64,000 nucleotides of DNA from the NCBI RefSeq assembly GCF_003544855.1, contig NZ_CP032101.1:1-64000 (forward strand), in the 5' to 3' direction. This DNA comes from Malaciobacter marinus. GTDB taxonomy: Bacteria > Campylobacterota > Campylobacteria > Campylobacterales > Arcobacteraceae. Positions 19,465 through 27,323 of the stretch are shown here, in pieces; the stretch's first letter is position 1, and each line of letters begins with the position of its first letter. The notes under the pieces were generated by a model that had not been told where the DNA came from, did not search any database, and worked only from the letters and a program-made list of their open reading frames with translations. Both the position numbers and the translations under genes were made by a program.

Positions 19465-20220
19465 ATGAATGAAATATTACAAGAGTTATTAAATAGAAAA
19501 TCAATAAGAAACTTTACAGGTGAAAGTGTAAAAGATGAGGATTTAAAACTTATTTTTGAAGCTGCACAAAGAGCACCAACATCAGTGAATGGACAACAAG
19601 TTTCTATAGTATATACAAAAGATAAAGAAAAATTAAAACAAATCAGTGAGTTATGTGCAGGTCAAGAGCATATTAAAAATTGTGAAGTTTTTGTTATGTT
19701 TGTGATTGATTATAATAGAACAGCTTATACTCTTGAAAAAATAAATCAAAAGCAGATGATTCAAGAATCAGCTGAGGGAATTATTGTAGGTTCAGTTGAT
19801 GCAGGTATTATGCTAAGTACTTTACAAACAGCTGCTAGATCATTGGGATATGGAACAACTGCTATTGGAGCTGTTAGATTATCAGTTGAAAAATTTATAG
19901 AAATACTAGATTTACCAAAAAATACATATCCACTTGTAGGGTCTACTATTGGTGTACCTACAAAAGAAGCATTACAAGCACCTTTAAAACCTAGAATACC
20001 TTTTGATTCTTTTGTATTTGAAGATAAATATGATGATAAAAAAGCAAAAGATGGTATTGAATCTTATGAAACTATTTTAAGTGATTTTAGAAAAGCAAAT
20101 GGTATGAATTACAAAACATCTTATAAAGAAGAGATGGCAAGATTTTATACAAAAAGTTATACTAGAGATATTAAAAAAACTTTTGAACATCAAGGCTTTA
20201 TTTTTAAGGATAGTAATTAA
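19465..20220 (+). CDS. NfsA/FRP-type NAD(P)H nitroreductase (flavoprotein)
   Basis: Oxygen-insensitive flavin reductase family; such enzymes reduce nitro-compounds, quinones or flavins with NAD(P)H and FMN. The 251-residue product fits the NfsA/Frp subgroup: N-terminal FMN-binding RKSIRNFTGESV, the AAQRAPTSVNGQQVS segment near 32-46, and the GSVDAGIMLSTLQTAARSLGYGTTAIG helix with the downstream IGVPTKEA and LKPRIPFDSFVFEDKY segments typical of Frp-like enzymes. The physiological substrate is unknown. It follows the small hypothetical gene by one base and is not followed by a clear terminator before the next kinase gene. Confidence 0.9.
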   Translation: MNEILQELLNRKSIRNFTGESVKDEDLKLIFEAAQRAPTSVNGQQVSIVYTKDKEKLKQISELCAGQEHIKNCEVFVMFVIDYNRTAYTLEKINQKQMIQESAEGIIVGSVDAGIMLSTLQTAARSLGYGTTAIGAVRLSVEKFIEILDLPKNTYPLVGSTIGVPTKEALQAPLKPRIPFDSFVFEDKYDDKKAKDGIESYETILSDFRKANGMNYKTSYKEEMARFYTKSYTRDIKKTFEHQGFIFKDSN

Positions 20221-20295
20221 AAAATAAAAAAGATACTATGAAGATACTATTTTAAGTTAAACTTTTAAAAGAATAATTTAAAAGGAACCTGCTTT

Positions 20296-22035
20296 ATGCA
20301 AAGTAATAAGATATTAAACTCAAGTCTTTTAATATTAACTTTTATAGGTTTAGCAAGCTTTATAGTAGCATTTATTTCAGTTCTTCAAATAAATGATGAT
20401 ACAAAAGAGTTTGATAAAATAAAAAAGATTTCAACTATATCAGAAGAGATAAGATATTATGATGAAGTTTTGACTATGAGTGCTAGAGTTGCTACTTTAA
20501 ATCAAAACGATTATTGGATAAAAAGATATTATGAAAATATCAATCCATTAGAAAATAGTATAAATGAAGCTATAAAGTTAATGCCTTCTTTAAAAGATAA
20601 ATTTAAATCTATTGAAAAGACAAATAAAAAACTTATTTCTTTAGAAGAAAAAGCTTTAGAATTAAGTAAAAAAGGTAATTATAAACAAGCTGAAAATTTA
20701 CTATTTTCTTTAGAGTACAAAAATCTAAAACAAAGTTATATAGTAGGATTAGATTCAGTTTTAAGCGAGATAGAAAAGAAAAATAAAACTCTTCAAAACC
20801 ATCTTTTTGTAAATATAAACTTCTCTTCTTTTGTTATTCTTTTTTCAATTTTATTTATGATGGTTATTTTTTATTTTATTTTTAAAGAGCTACTTAATAA
20901 AAGTAAATATATAAATCATATACTTGATTCACAAAATGCGATAATCTTTATAACTGATGGAAAAAGATTAAAAGTAGCAAATAAAACTGCACTTGAATTT
21001 TTCAAATGTAAAACACAAGAGCATTTAAAACAGAAGTTCTTATTTTTATCAGATACTTTTACTAAAGGTGAAAACTATTTAAGTGGTAAAGATTGGTTAC
21101 TTAATGCTTTTGCTTTAAAAAATAAGATTTTAAAAATAAAAATAGATAATAAAATTTTTCAAATAAACATATCAAAAGATAAAATTGATGATGTAAACTA
21201 TGTTGTAAGTTTAGTTGATGTTACAGAATTAACACAACTTCAAACACAACTTCAAAAAACAGTAGATATTCAAGTTGAAGATATTAGAAAAAAAGATTTA
21301 ACTTTAATTGCTCAATCAAAAATGGCAACAATGGGAGAAATGATAGAAAATATTGCTCACCAATGGAAACAGCCCTTATCTATAATTACTCTTAGCTCAA
21401 CAGGAGTAAAAATGGAAAGTGAGTTTAATGAGTTAACAGATGATTATTTACAAAATGCATTAACAAATATAGAAAAATCTGCAAACTATTTATCACAAAC
21501 AATTGATGATTTTAAAGATTTCTTTAAAAATGACAGTCTAAAACAACAATATGTATTAGAAGAAGCCTTTAATAAATCAAAAACTTTAATAGCTTCAAAA
21601 CTAGAAAAAAGAGATATACATATAATTACTTCTTTTGATAGTGGAACAATATATGGAAATAAAAATGAGATAATTCAAGTATTTATGAATCTATTAAGTA
21701 ATAGTATAGATGCTTTTGATGAGTTTGATTTAGATACAAAAGTTATATATTTTTCTACAAGATACGAAAAAGAGTTTGTTGTTATAAAATTTTGTGATAA
21801 TGCTGGAGGAATACCTAGTGCAATTATTTCAAAAATTTTTGAGTATAAGTTTTCTACAAAAGGTGAAAATGGTACAGGAATAGGTCTATATATGAGTAAA
21901 CTTATTATTGATAAAATAGATGGTCAAATTCAAGTAAAAAATAGTACTTTTACTTATGAACAAACAGAGTATAAAGGTGTGGAGTTTACAATTAAATTAC
22001 CATTAAAAGAGCCTAAAGGCTCTTTTATGCAATAA
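20296..22035 (+). CDS. Sensor histidine kinase with helical periplasmic sensor and PAS-like domain
   Basis: The 579-residue product has membrane segments at about 9-31 and 178-200. They flank a helical, probably four-helix-bundle periplasmic domain with the pattern YDEVLTMSARVATLNQNDYWI, also seen in sensor kinases and chemoreceptors. A PAS-like domain follows (about 210-310), then a coiled linker, the H-box ENIAHQWKQPL (His 355), the N-box LLSNSIDAF, and the G-boxes DNAGGIPS and GTGIGLYMSK. The H-box has K where the other kinases in this window have R. No response regulator is adjacent. The 3' end overlaps hcp on the other strand by 11 bases. Confidence 0.92.
   Translation: MQSNKILNSSLLILTFIGLASFIVAFISVLQINDDTKEFDKIKKISTISEEIRYYDEVLTMSARVATLNQNDYWIKRYYENINPLENSINEAIKLMPSLKDKFKSIEKTNKKLISLEEKALELSKKGNYKQAENLLFSLEYKNLKQSYIVGLDSVLSEIEKKNKTLQNHLFVNINFSSFVILFSILFMMVIFYFIFKELLNKSKYINHILDSQNAIIFITDGKRLKVANKTALEFFKCKTQEHLKQKFLFLSDTFTKGENYLSGKDWLLNAFALKNKILKIKIDNKIFQINISKDKIDDVNYVVSLVDVTELTQLQTQLQKTVDIQVEDIRKKDLTLIAQSKMATMGEMIENIAHQWKQPLSIITLSSTGVKMESEFNELTDDYLQNALTNIEKSANYLSQTIDDFKDFFKNDSLKQQYVLEEAFNKSKTLIASKLEKRDIHIITSFDSGTIYGNKNEIIQVFMNLLSNSIDAFDEFDLDTKVIYFSTRYEKEFVVIKFCDNAGGIPSAIISKIFEYKFSTKGENGTGIGLYMSKLIIDKIDGQIQVKNSTFTYEQTEYKGVEFTIKLPLKEPKGSFMQ
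22005..22029. terminator. Bidirectional terminator between kinase and hcp
   Basis: AAAAGAGCC (22005-22013), loop TAAA, GGCTCTTTT (22018-22026): a perfect 9-pair stem lying inside the overlapping 3' ends of the two convergent genes. U-tracts form in both directions. Confidence 0.85.
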
Positions 22036-23350
22036 GAAGTTTTTTTAAATCATCTTTTGCATTAGTTGTAAGTGTAAGATTAAAAGTTTCGCTTAAAAAG
22101 TTAAATATATCTTCATTTACAAATTGTGGAGGTTTTGGTCCTAAATAGATATTTTTTACTCCTAAAGAAAAAAGAGCAAGTAAAATAATTACTGCTTTTT
22201 GTTCCATCCAAGATAGTACAATTGATACAGGAAGGTCATTAATTGGTGTATCTAAGGCTTGGCTTAGTGCTTTTGCAATCTCAACAGCGCCATTACTATC
22301 ATTGCATTGTCCTAAGTCTAAATATCTTGGAATACCTGTTCCTTCAATCTCTCCAAAATCAATATCATTAAATCTAAATTTACCACAGCTTGAAGTTAAA
22401 ATAACTGTATCTTTTGGAAGAGTTTGAGCTAATTCTCTATAATATTCTCCACCTTTTCCTGGTGCATCACATCCTGCAACAACAAAGAATTGTTTAATTT
22501 TTCCATCTTTTATTGCATCTAAAATTTGTGGTGCTAATGTTAATATAGTTTTATAATGGTGCCCTGTTACAAGTGTTGTATCTTCGTTTAAATCAACTCC
22601 ATTTGCATCTTCGCACTCTAAAGTTCTTTTTATAAGTTCATCAAAGTTATCATCTTCAATTTGTGTAGCTCCCTCAACTCCAACTATTTTGTAAGTAAAT
22701 AGTCTATCAAGATATGTACAGTTTTTCTTTGGAGGCACAATACAGTTTGTATTAACTACAAAAGTTCCAGTAAATTTTTCCATAAGTTTTGCTTGATCGA
22801 ACCAAGCTTTACCTACATTTCCTTTTAAATGTGGATACTTTCTAAGTTCTGGATAACCATGTGCTGGTAACATCTCAGAGTGAGTATATATATTTATACC
22901 TTTATCTTTTGTAGCTATTAAAAGTTTTTCTAGCATTTCAAGATTATGCCCACTAACAAGTATAGCTTTACCTTCAACTTTGTTTTGAGTAACTTTTACA
23001 GGAGTTGGAATACCAAACTTTGAAGTGTGAGAGTTTGAAAGTCTATCCATAACTTTAACTCCAGCATTACCTACTTTCATTAATTGATTTATATGGTCAT
23101 CAAAATTAAAATTTACATTTGTTAATGTAAAGTATAAAGTTTCACTCATAACATCATCAATCTCTTTTGTTAAGGTTGAATCTAATTCATTTAAATGTTC
23201 TCTATAAGCACTAAGCCCTTTTAATCCAAATATCATAATATCTTGAAGTCTTGAAAGGTTTTCATCTTTTCCACATGTTCCAACACTAGCACCACTACTA
23301 CCACAACCATCTTTTTGACTCATTTCACATTGATAACAAAACATACTCAT
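22025..23350 (-). CDS. hcp: Hybrid cluster protein (hydroxylamine/NO reductase), short form
   Basis: Redox enzyme with a hybrid Fe-S-O cluster, linked to nitric oxide and nitrosative stress. At 441 residues it is about 110 shorter than E. coli Hcp, which fits the class lacking the helical insert. The N-terminal cluster cysteines are C5, C8, C16 and C26, with a wider last gap than usual. Hybrid-cluster ligands are all recognisable: GHN (His), HSEM (Glu), NTNC, AGCD, SSCGK and GQCN (Cys), and WMEQKA (Glu and Lys). It sits behind an FNR-type promoter and 76 bases downstream of a GltD-like reductase, a possible electron donor. E. coli uses Hcr for that job, and no hcr is present here. Confidence 0.93.
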   Translation of the reverse strand: MSMFCYQCEMSQKDGCGSSGASVGTCGKDENLSRLQDIMIFGLKGLSAYREHLNELDSTLTKEIDDVMSETLYFTLTNVNFNFDDHINQLMKVGNAGVKVMDRLSNSHTSKFGIPTPVKVTQNKVEGKAILVSGHNLEMLEKLLIATKDKGINIYTHSEMLPAHGYPELRKYPHLKGNVGKAWFDQAKLMEKFTGTFVVNTNCIVPPKKNCTYLDRLFTYKIVGVEGATQIEDDNFDELIKRTLECEDANGVDLNEDTTLVTGHHYKTILTLAPQILDAIKDGKIKQFFVVAGCDAPGKGGEYYRELAQTLPKDTVILTSSCGKFRFNDIDFGEIEGTGIPRYLDLGQCNDSNGAVEIAKALSQALDTPINDLPVSIVLSWMEQKAVIILLALFSLGVKNIYLGPKPPQFVNEDIFNFLSETFNLTLTTNAKDDLKKLLIA

Positions 23351-23376
23351 TAAATAATCCTTAATATTTTTTGTTA

Positions 23377-23418
23377 ATTATAAGGATTTTAATAAGTTGT
23401 TTCATTGATTAATATCAA
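23377..23418 (-). promoter_or_regulatory. FNR-type promoter of hcp
   Basis: TTGAT-TAAT-ATCAA at 23405-23418 is a perfect FNR/CRP-family consensus palindrome. On the minus strand a TATAAT -10 box lies at 23382-23377. If transcription starts 7 bases further, at 23370, the palindrome is centred at -41.5, the class II activator position. AAGGAT precedes the hcp ATG. This matches known anaerobic or NO-responsive control of hcp in other bacteria; which Crp/Fnr regulator binds is unknown. Confidence 0.8.
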
Positions 23419-23426
23419 TATAAAGA

Positions 23427-24644
23427 TTAACAGGCTTCTTGTTCTTTCAAGTTTGCTATATAATTTTCTATAGCAATAGCAACTCTTTTTGATAAAGCAA
23501 CAGCTTCTACAACTGTTCTAGCACCTGTTACTACATCTCCTGATGCAAATACACCCTCTCTTGTAGTTTCTCCATTTTCATTTGTAACTACTAATCCATC
23601 TCCACCAACATTAATTCCTTTTGTATTAGACACAATTAAATCTCTTGGTTGTTGGCTAATTGATACTAAAATAGAATCTGCTTCTTCAAAGCCTTCAATA
23701 TTTTCTTTTTCTTCATTTGTATTTAGATATTTTATACCTTTTGGAGTAAATTCAAGTGGCAACTTATAAAGATTGAATTTTACTCCATCAATTTTTGCAT
23801 ATTCAATTTCTAATTTTTCTGCACTCATTTGCTCAAAACCTTTTCTATACATAATAGAAACTTCTCTTGAACCATTTCTAATAGCAGTTCTTGCTACATC
23901 CATGGCTACATTTCCAGCACCAACAATTACTACTTTTTTACCAAGATTGTAGGCTTTTGGACTTTTTAAATAATCAATTGCAAAGTGTACATTTCCTAAT
24001 GATTCACCTTTTAAACCCAGTTTTTTAGGTGTCCAAACACCTGTTCCTATAAATACTGCTTTGTAACCATCTCTAAATAATTCATCAATTGTAATGTTTT
24101 TTCCAATTAATGTATTTGGTCTAATCTTAACACCAATATTTTTTAGTTTTAATAGCAATTCATCAAGTATTGATTTATCAAGTCTAAAATCAGGTATTCC
24201 ATATCTTAAAACACCTCCAATTTTATCATGACCTTCATACATTGTGATTTCATAACCTTTTAATGCAAGAATCATAGCAAGACTTATTCCTGCTGGTCCA
24301 CTTCCAATAATAGCAATACTATGACCATTTGATTTAGGTTTTTCAAACTCTTTATAGTTCATATAGTATGTTGAAATATAGTTTTCTATTCCTCCAACAT
24401 TTACAGGTGTATATTTTTTATTTAGTACACAGTGTCCCTCACAATGTTTTTCATGGGGACAAACTAATGAACAAATAATTGATAAAGGATTATTTTCAAA
24501 TATTTTTTCTCCTGCAATTTTTATATCTCCTGCTAAAAATAATCTAATCATCTCAGCAATAGGAGTATTTACAGGGCATCCTTTTTGACATTTTGGTTTT
24601 TTACAGTCCAAACATGTCTGTGCAGAATTAATAATATGTTGCAT
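23427..24644 (-). CDS. GltD-like FAD/NAD(P)-dependent oxidoreductase with Fe-S clusters
   Basis: Relative of the glutamate synthase small subunit. The 405-residue product begins with a cysteine-rich Fe-S domain (CLDCKKPKCQKGCPV near 11-25 and CSLVCPHEKHCEGHC near 58-72). Next come an FAD Rossmann motif IAIIGSGPAGISLA near 109 and the NAD(P) motif VVIVGAGNVAMDVA near 240, and the FAD end motif VFASGDVVTGARTVVEA near 365. Such proteins serve GltB, or act as stand-alone NADPH-ferredoxin-type reductases. No gltB is nearby; hcp follows on the same strand, so it could supply electrons to Hcp. That partnership is inferred from position only. Confidence 0.88.
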   Translation of the reverse strand: MQHIINSAQTCLDCKKPKCQKGCPVNTPIAEMIRLFLAGDIKIAGEKIFENNPLSIICSLVCPHEKHCEGHCVLNKKYTPVNVGGIENYISTYYMNYKEFEKPKSNGHSIAIIGSGPAGISLAMILALKGYEITMYEGHDKIGGVLRYGIPDFRLDKSILDELLLKLKNIGVKIRPNTLIGKNITIDELFRDGYKAVFIGTGVWTPKKLGLKGESLGNVHFAIDYLKSPKAYNLGKKVVIVGAGNVAMDVARTAIRNGSREVSIMYRKGFEQMSAEKLEIEYAKIDGVKFNLYKLPLEFTPKGIKYLNTNEEKENIEGFEEADSILVSISQQPRDLIVSNTKGINVGGDGLVVTNENGETTREGVFASGDVVTGARTVVEAVALSKRVAIAIENYIANLKEQEAC

Positions 24645-24659
24645 TTTTCACCTTTTAAA

Positions 24660-24674
24660 TTAAACTTAGTTTAA
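24660..24674. promoter_or_regulatory. Small inverted repeat upstream of the GltD-like gene
   Basis: TTAAAC-TTA-GTTTAA lies about 15 bases before the GltD-like start. It may be an operator. The rest of the 234-base gap to the next gene is AT-rich with no other structure that I can see. Confidence 0.3.
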
Positions 24675-24878
24675 AAATTTTATATAAATTAAATGATAAG
24701 TATATGATAAATTTGAAAAATAATAGATAAATTTCTTGTTTTTGTACCTATAAAAAATCTATTAAAGCTGTAATTTTAAATAAGATAATAAAGTAATTTA
24801 TTAATTTTAGCCATATTTTTATCTCTTCTTATAATTTTTAAGATATAATAATTAAATTTTCAATAAAGAGTAAGTTAG

Positions 24879-25574
24879 ATGCAAGTAGGTAAAAAAATTT
24901 TTTTATTATCCCTGTTGTTACTGTTATTAATAGTTTCTTGTGTATATAAACATGCCAATGAGTTTATGAATAGTACAGCTTCTGTTGTTGAAGATAAAGA
25001 AGTTCAATTACAAGAAAATAATAATAGTGATGTAGTAGAAGTTGAGTTAGAACCAGTTGATTTACAATTAAAAGAGACTCATGATTCAGTAACAGAAAAA
25101 ATAATTAAAATTGAAGAAGAGATAAAAAAACCTGAACCAATTATTTTAAAAAGAGTTGATGAGGGTTATAGAAGATCAAACGGCGAACTTTCTTATAAAG
25201 ACTTATCTAAAAAATCAAAAGCAATTCAAGATGAATTATATTCGATTATGAGAGATGAATCTTTTGAATTTTCAAAAGCAGGTATTGATTATTTAAGTAA
25301 AAATGACGAGCTTTTAAATAAAATCTATAAAATTATGGAAAATAATGATAACTTGAGTTTTGAAATTGCTGGCCATGTAAGTATTAGACCAGGAGATGAT
25401 AAGTACAATAGATATATTTCAGTAATGAGAGCTGCAAATATAAAGAAAAAACTTATATCTATGGGCATAAAAAATACAAGAATGAAAGGAAGAGGATATG
25501 GAGATAAGATACCTTTAATTCAAGATGAAATCAAGATTTTCAATAGAATAGAATTTAATATCATAGGAGAATAA
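24879..25574 (+). CDS. OmpA-like (peptidoglycan-associating) lipoprotein
   Basis: The 231-residue product has an N-terminal hydrophobic signal ending in a plausible lipobox (LLLIVSC, Cys 21), then an acidic, probably extended linker to about 100. The C-terminal OmpA/MotB-like domain (about 112-231) contains FEFSKAGIDYLSKNDELLNK, FEIAGHVSI, the helix RAANIKKKLISMGI and the closing RMKGRGYGDKIPL and FNRIEFNII. OmpA-C domains bind peptidoglycan, so the protein should link the outer membrane to the wall. Strand-helix order is normal, but the usual NxxL-S-x-R-A stretch is modified to YISVMRAANI. The next gene starts 2 bases later, so the pair is an operon. Confidence 0.75.
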   Translation: MQVGKKIFLLSLLLLLLIVSCVYKHANEFMNSTASVVEDKEVQLQENNNSDVVEVELEPVDLQLKETHDSVTEKIIKIEEEIKKPEPIILKRVDEGYRRSNGELSYKDLSKKSKAIQDELYSIMRDESFEFSKAGIDYLSKNDELLNKIYKIMENNDNLSFEIAGHVSIRPGDDKYNRYISVMRAANIKKKLISMGIKNTRMKGRGYGDKIPLIQDEIKIFNRIEFNIIGE

Positions 25575-25576
25575 TT

Positions 25577-25969
25577 GTGATAGAAATAGCTTCGAAAATA
25601 GTATTATGTTTAGTATTAGCAACAATTATTGGATTTTTAATAGGTTACATACTAGGTAGAGCTACAAGAAAACAAGAGTATGCGCCAATGCCACAAAAAC
25701 CTACTAAAAATGTAGGGAATGTTTATAATAAGCCAGTTATATTTAGTTGTCCACGACCAGCTGGTAAAGATGATTTAAAACAAATAGAAGGAATTGATTC
25801 TTTAATTGAAGCACAATTAAATCATCTTGGAATTTTTCACTTTGATCAAATTGCAAATTGGAGTGATAAAAATTCTGATTGGATAGAAAATTATTTGGAA
25901 ATAGAAGAAAAAATAAAAGAAGAAAATTGGGTAGAACAAGCAAAAGGCTTTACTAAACCTCTTGTATAG
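25577..25969 (+). CDS. Membrane-anchored helix-hairpin-helix protein
   Basis: The start is GTG 25577 with AGGAGA upstream. The 130-residue product has one N-terminal membrane segment (about 5-27, rich in G-x-x-x-G) and a proline-rich linker. The C-terminal domain is of the type also found in NuoE-like and NADH dehydrogenase-associated proteins: RPAGKDDLKQIEGIDSLIEA, then LNHLGIFHFDQIANW and WVEQAKGF. This HhH-like module normally has the pattern DDLKxIxGIGPxIExxLNxLGIxxFxQIAxW, so this is a good match. Its role in these small anchored proteins is not established. It is coupled to the OmpA-like lipoprotein. Confidence 0.7.
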   Translation: MIEIASKIVLCLVLATIIGFLIGYILGRATRKQEYAPMPQKPTKNVGNVYNKPVIFSCPRPAGKDDLKQIEGIDSLIEAQLNHLGIFHFDQIANWSDKNSDWIENYLEIEEKIKEENWVEQAKGFTKPLV

Positions 25970-26048
25970 TTTTTATACTTAATTTGTAATCATATTGGAA
26001 TCAACTAGTGTTATAATTTAACTACTTAAATATAAAAGGAGTTAGATT

Positions 26049-26150
26049 ATGATTACGGAATATTCTTTATTATATATGGCAACAGCTAGTTTTCACTTAG
26101 CAGGATTATCAACGATTTTTTTACTACAAAGATATAGAATCTTATAAACA
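26049..26150 (+). CDS. Tiny predicted membrane protein (33 residues)
   Basis: ATG at 26049 is preceded by an ideal AAAGGAG (26035-26041, spacing 7) and a TATAAT box at 26012-26017. The product starts MITEYSLLYMATAS, has one hydrophobic helix of about 20 residues and ends LQRYRIL, with arginines after the helix as expected for an N-out single-span protein. It lies alone between the HhH gene and the convergent phosphatase gene, with only five bases separating it from the latter's stop codon. No family is recognised. Support is from expression signals and helix pattern, not homology. Confidence 0.55.
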
Positions 26151-26155
26151 AAAGT

Positions 26156-26605
26156 TTAAGACTTTTGTTTAATAAGTTCTATTACGCATTTTTCAATCAT
26201 GCTATAAACTTTGTCAAAGCCCTCAAAACCCTCAAAGAAGAAAGGGTCAGGTACATCTTGTCCCTCAAAACCAAAATTACCCAATTTAATTGCATCCTTA
26301 CAACCTAATTTTTTCAAATCTTGCATATTTCTCTCATCTAAACCAACAACTAAATCATAAGTTTGAAAATCTTCTAAGTTTACTTGTCTTGCTATTTGTC
26401 TTGATATATCAATGCCATTTTCTTTTGCAATACTAATAGAGTGTTCGCAAGGACTCTCTCCTATATGCCAACTTCCTGTTCCTGCACTATCAACTTTTAT
26501 ATCTAATTGATTATCTTTTATATATTTTTGGGCAATACCTTGTGCAATAGGAGACCTACAAATATTTCCTAAGCATACAAAAATAATTGATTTAATTTTA
26601 CTCAT
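26156..26605 (-). CDS. Low-molecular-weight protein-tyrosine phosphatase
   Basis: The 149-residue product has the P-loop C11-LGNIC-R17-S with the extra cysteine typical of this family, and the C-terminal general-acid motif DPFFF near 118. In bacteria these phosphatases often act on tyrosine kinases that control polysaccharide export, or are paired with arginine phosphorylation. No tyrosine kinase is nearby. It overlaps the 3' end of the carbon-nitrogen hydrolase gene by 8 bases and is the last gene of a three-gene minus-strand operon with a phosphomannomutase, which would fit a polysaccharide link. Confidence 0.93.
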   Translation of the reverse strand: MSKIKSIIFVCLGNICRSPIAQGIAQKYIKDNQLDIKVDSAGTGSWHIGESPCEHSISIAKENGIDISRQIARQVNLEDFQTYDLVVGLDERNMQDLKKLGCKDAIKLGNFGFEGQDVPDPFFFEGFEGFDKVYSMIEKCVIELIKQKS

Positions 26606-27323
26606 AATCTATTCCTACATCTAAAAATTTTCTTATTTTTCTTATTTGTTTTTTATCAAATAAAACTTGTAGTAACTCTTTTGAATCATCAAGTATAACT
26701 TCTCCAAAAGGATTTATTATGCTACTTGATTTACAACAGTTGTCATCTGCACTATTTGACGCTATAACAAAACATTGATTTGAAATTGCAAGTGCTTTTA
26801 CTAAAGTCTCAAAGTGTTCTTTTCTACCTTTTCCCCACATAGCAGGTACAAGTATTATATCTGCACCTTTTAACCTATTCCAATATTTTGTAAATCTAAG
26901 TTCAAAACATATTAAAGTTGCAACCTTAAGTTGCCCTATTTTAAAAAATTTTATTTTTTTATCATTTTTGGGTTTAGAAAAGTATTTTTGTTCATTTCCA
27001 AGTTTAAAAAGTCTATATTTATCTTGGGTATGAATAATTTGTTTTTGATAAAACATATAAAATCTATTGTAGTAGTTACCATCTTTAAAAATGGTTAGTG
27101 TAAGAGCTATAGCCTTATTTTTTGATAACTTTTTTAATCTTTTTATGGCTTTTTTTGAAAACTCTGCAACTTTGTGTATATTATCATAAGAGTAACCAGA
27201 TAGTGCAAGTTCAGGTGCAAGAATTAAAGAATCATTCTCGCACGAATTTATTAGGTTTTCTAAATAATTAAGATTTTGTTCTAAATCTTTTGTGTAATTA
27301 GTTTGAAGAGTTACTAAGTTCAT
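26598..27323 (-). CDS. Carbon-nitrogen hydrolase (nitrilase superfamily)
   Basis: Amidase-type hydrolase of 241 residues with the catalytic triad E38 (LAPELALSGY), K102 (HTQDKYRLF) and C139 (LICFELRF). Subsequent motifs include DIILVPAMWGKGRKEHFE and IASNSADD. It is slightly shorter than the usual 260-280. Candidate substrates include omega-amides or deaminated glutathione, but nothing here discriminates. The 5' end overlaps the phosphomannomutase gene by 26 bases and the 3' end overlaps the phosphatase gene by 8 bases, so translation is likely coupled along the operon. Confidence 0.88.
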   Translation of the reverse strand: MNLVTLQTNYTKDLEQNLNYLENLINSCENDSLILAPELALSGYSYDNIHKVAEFSKKAIKRLKKLSKNKAIALTLTIFKDGNYYNRFYMFYQKQIIHTQDKYRLFKLGNEQKYFSKPKNDKKIKFFKIGQLKVATLICFELRFTKYWNRLKGADIILVPAMWGKGRKEHFETLVKALAISNQCFVIASNSADDNCCKSSSIINPFGEVILDDSKELLQVLFDKKQIRKIRKFLDVGIDYE

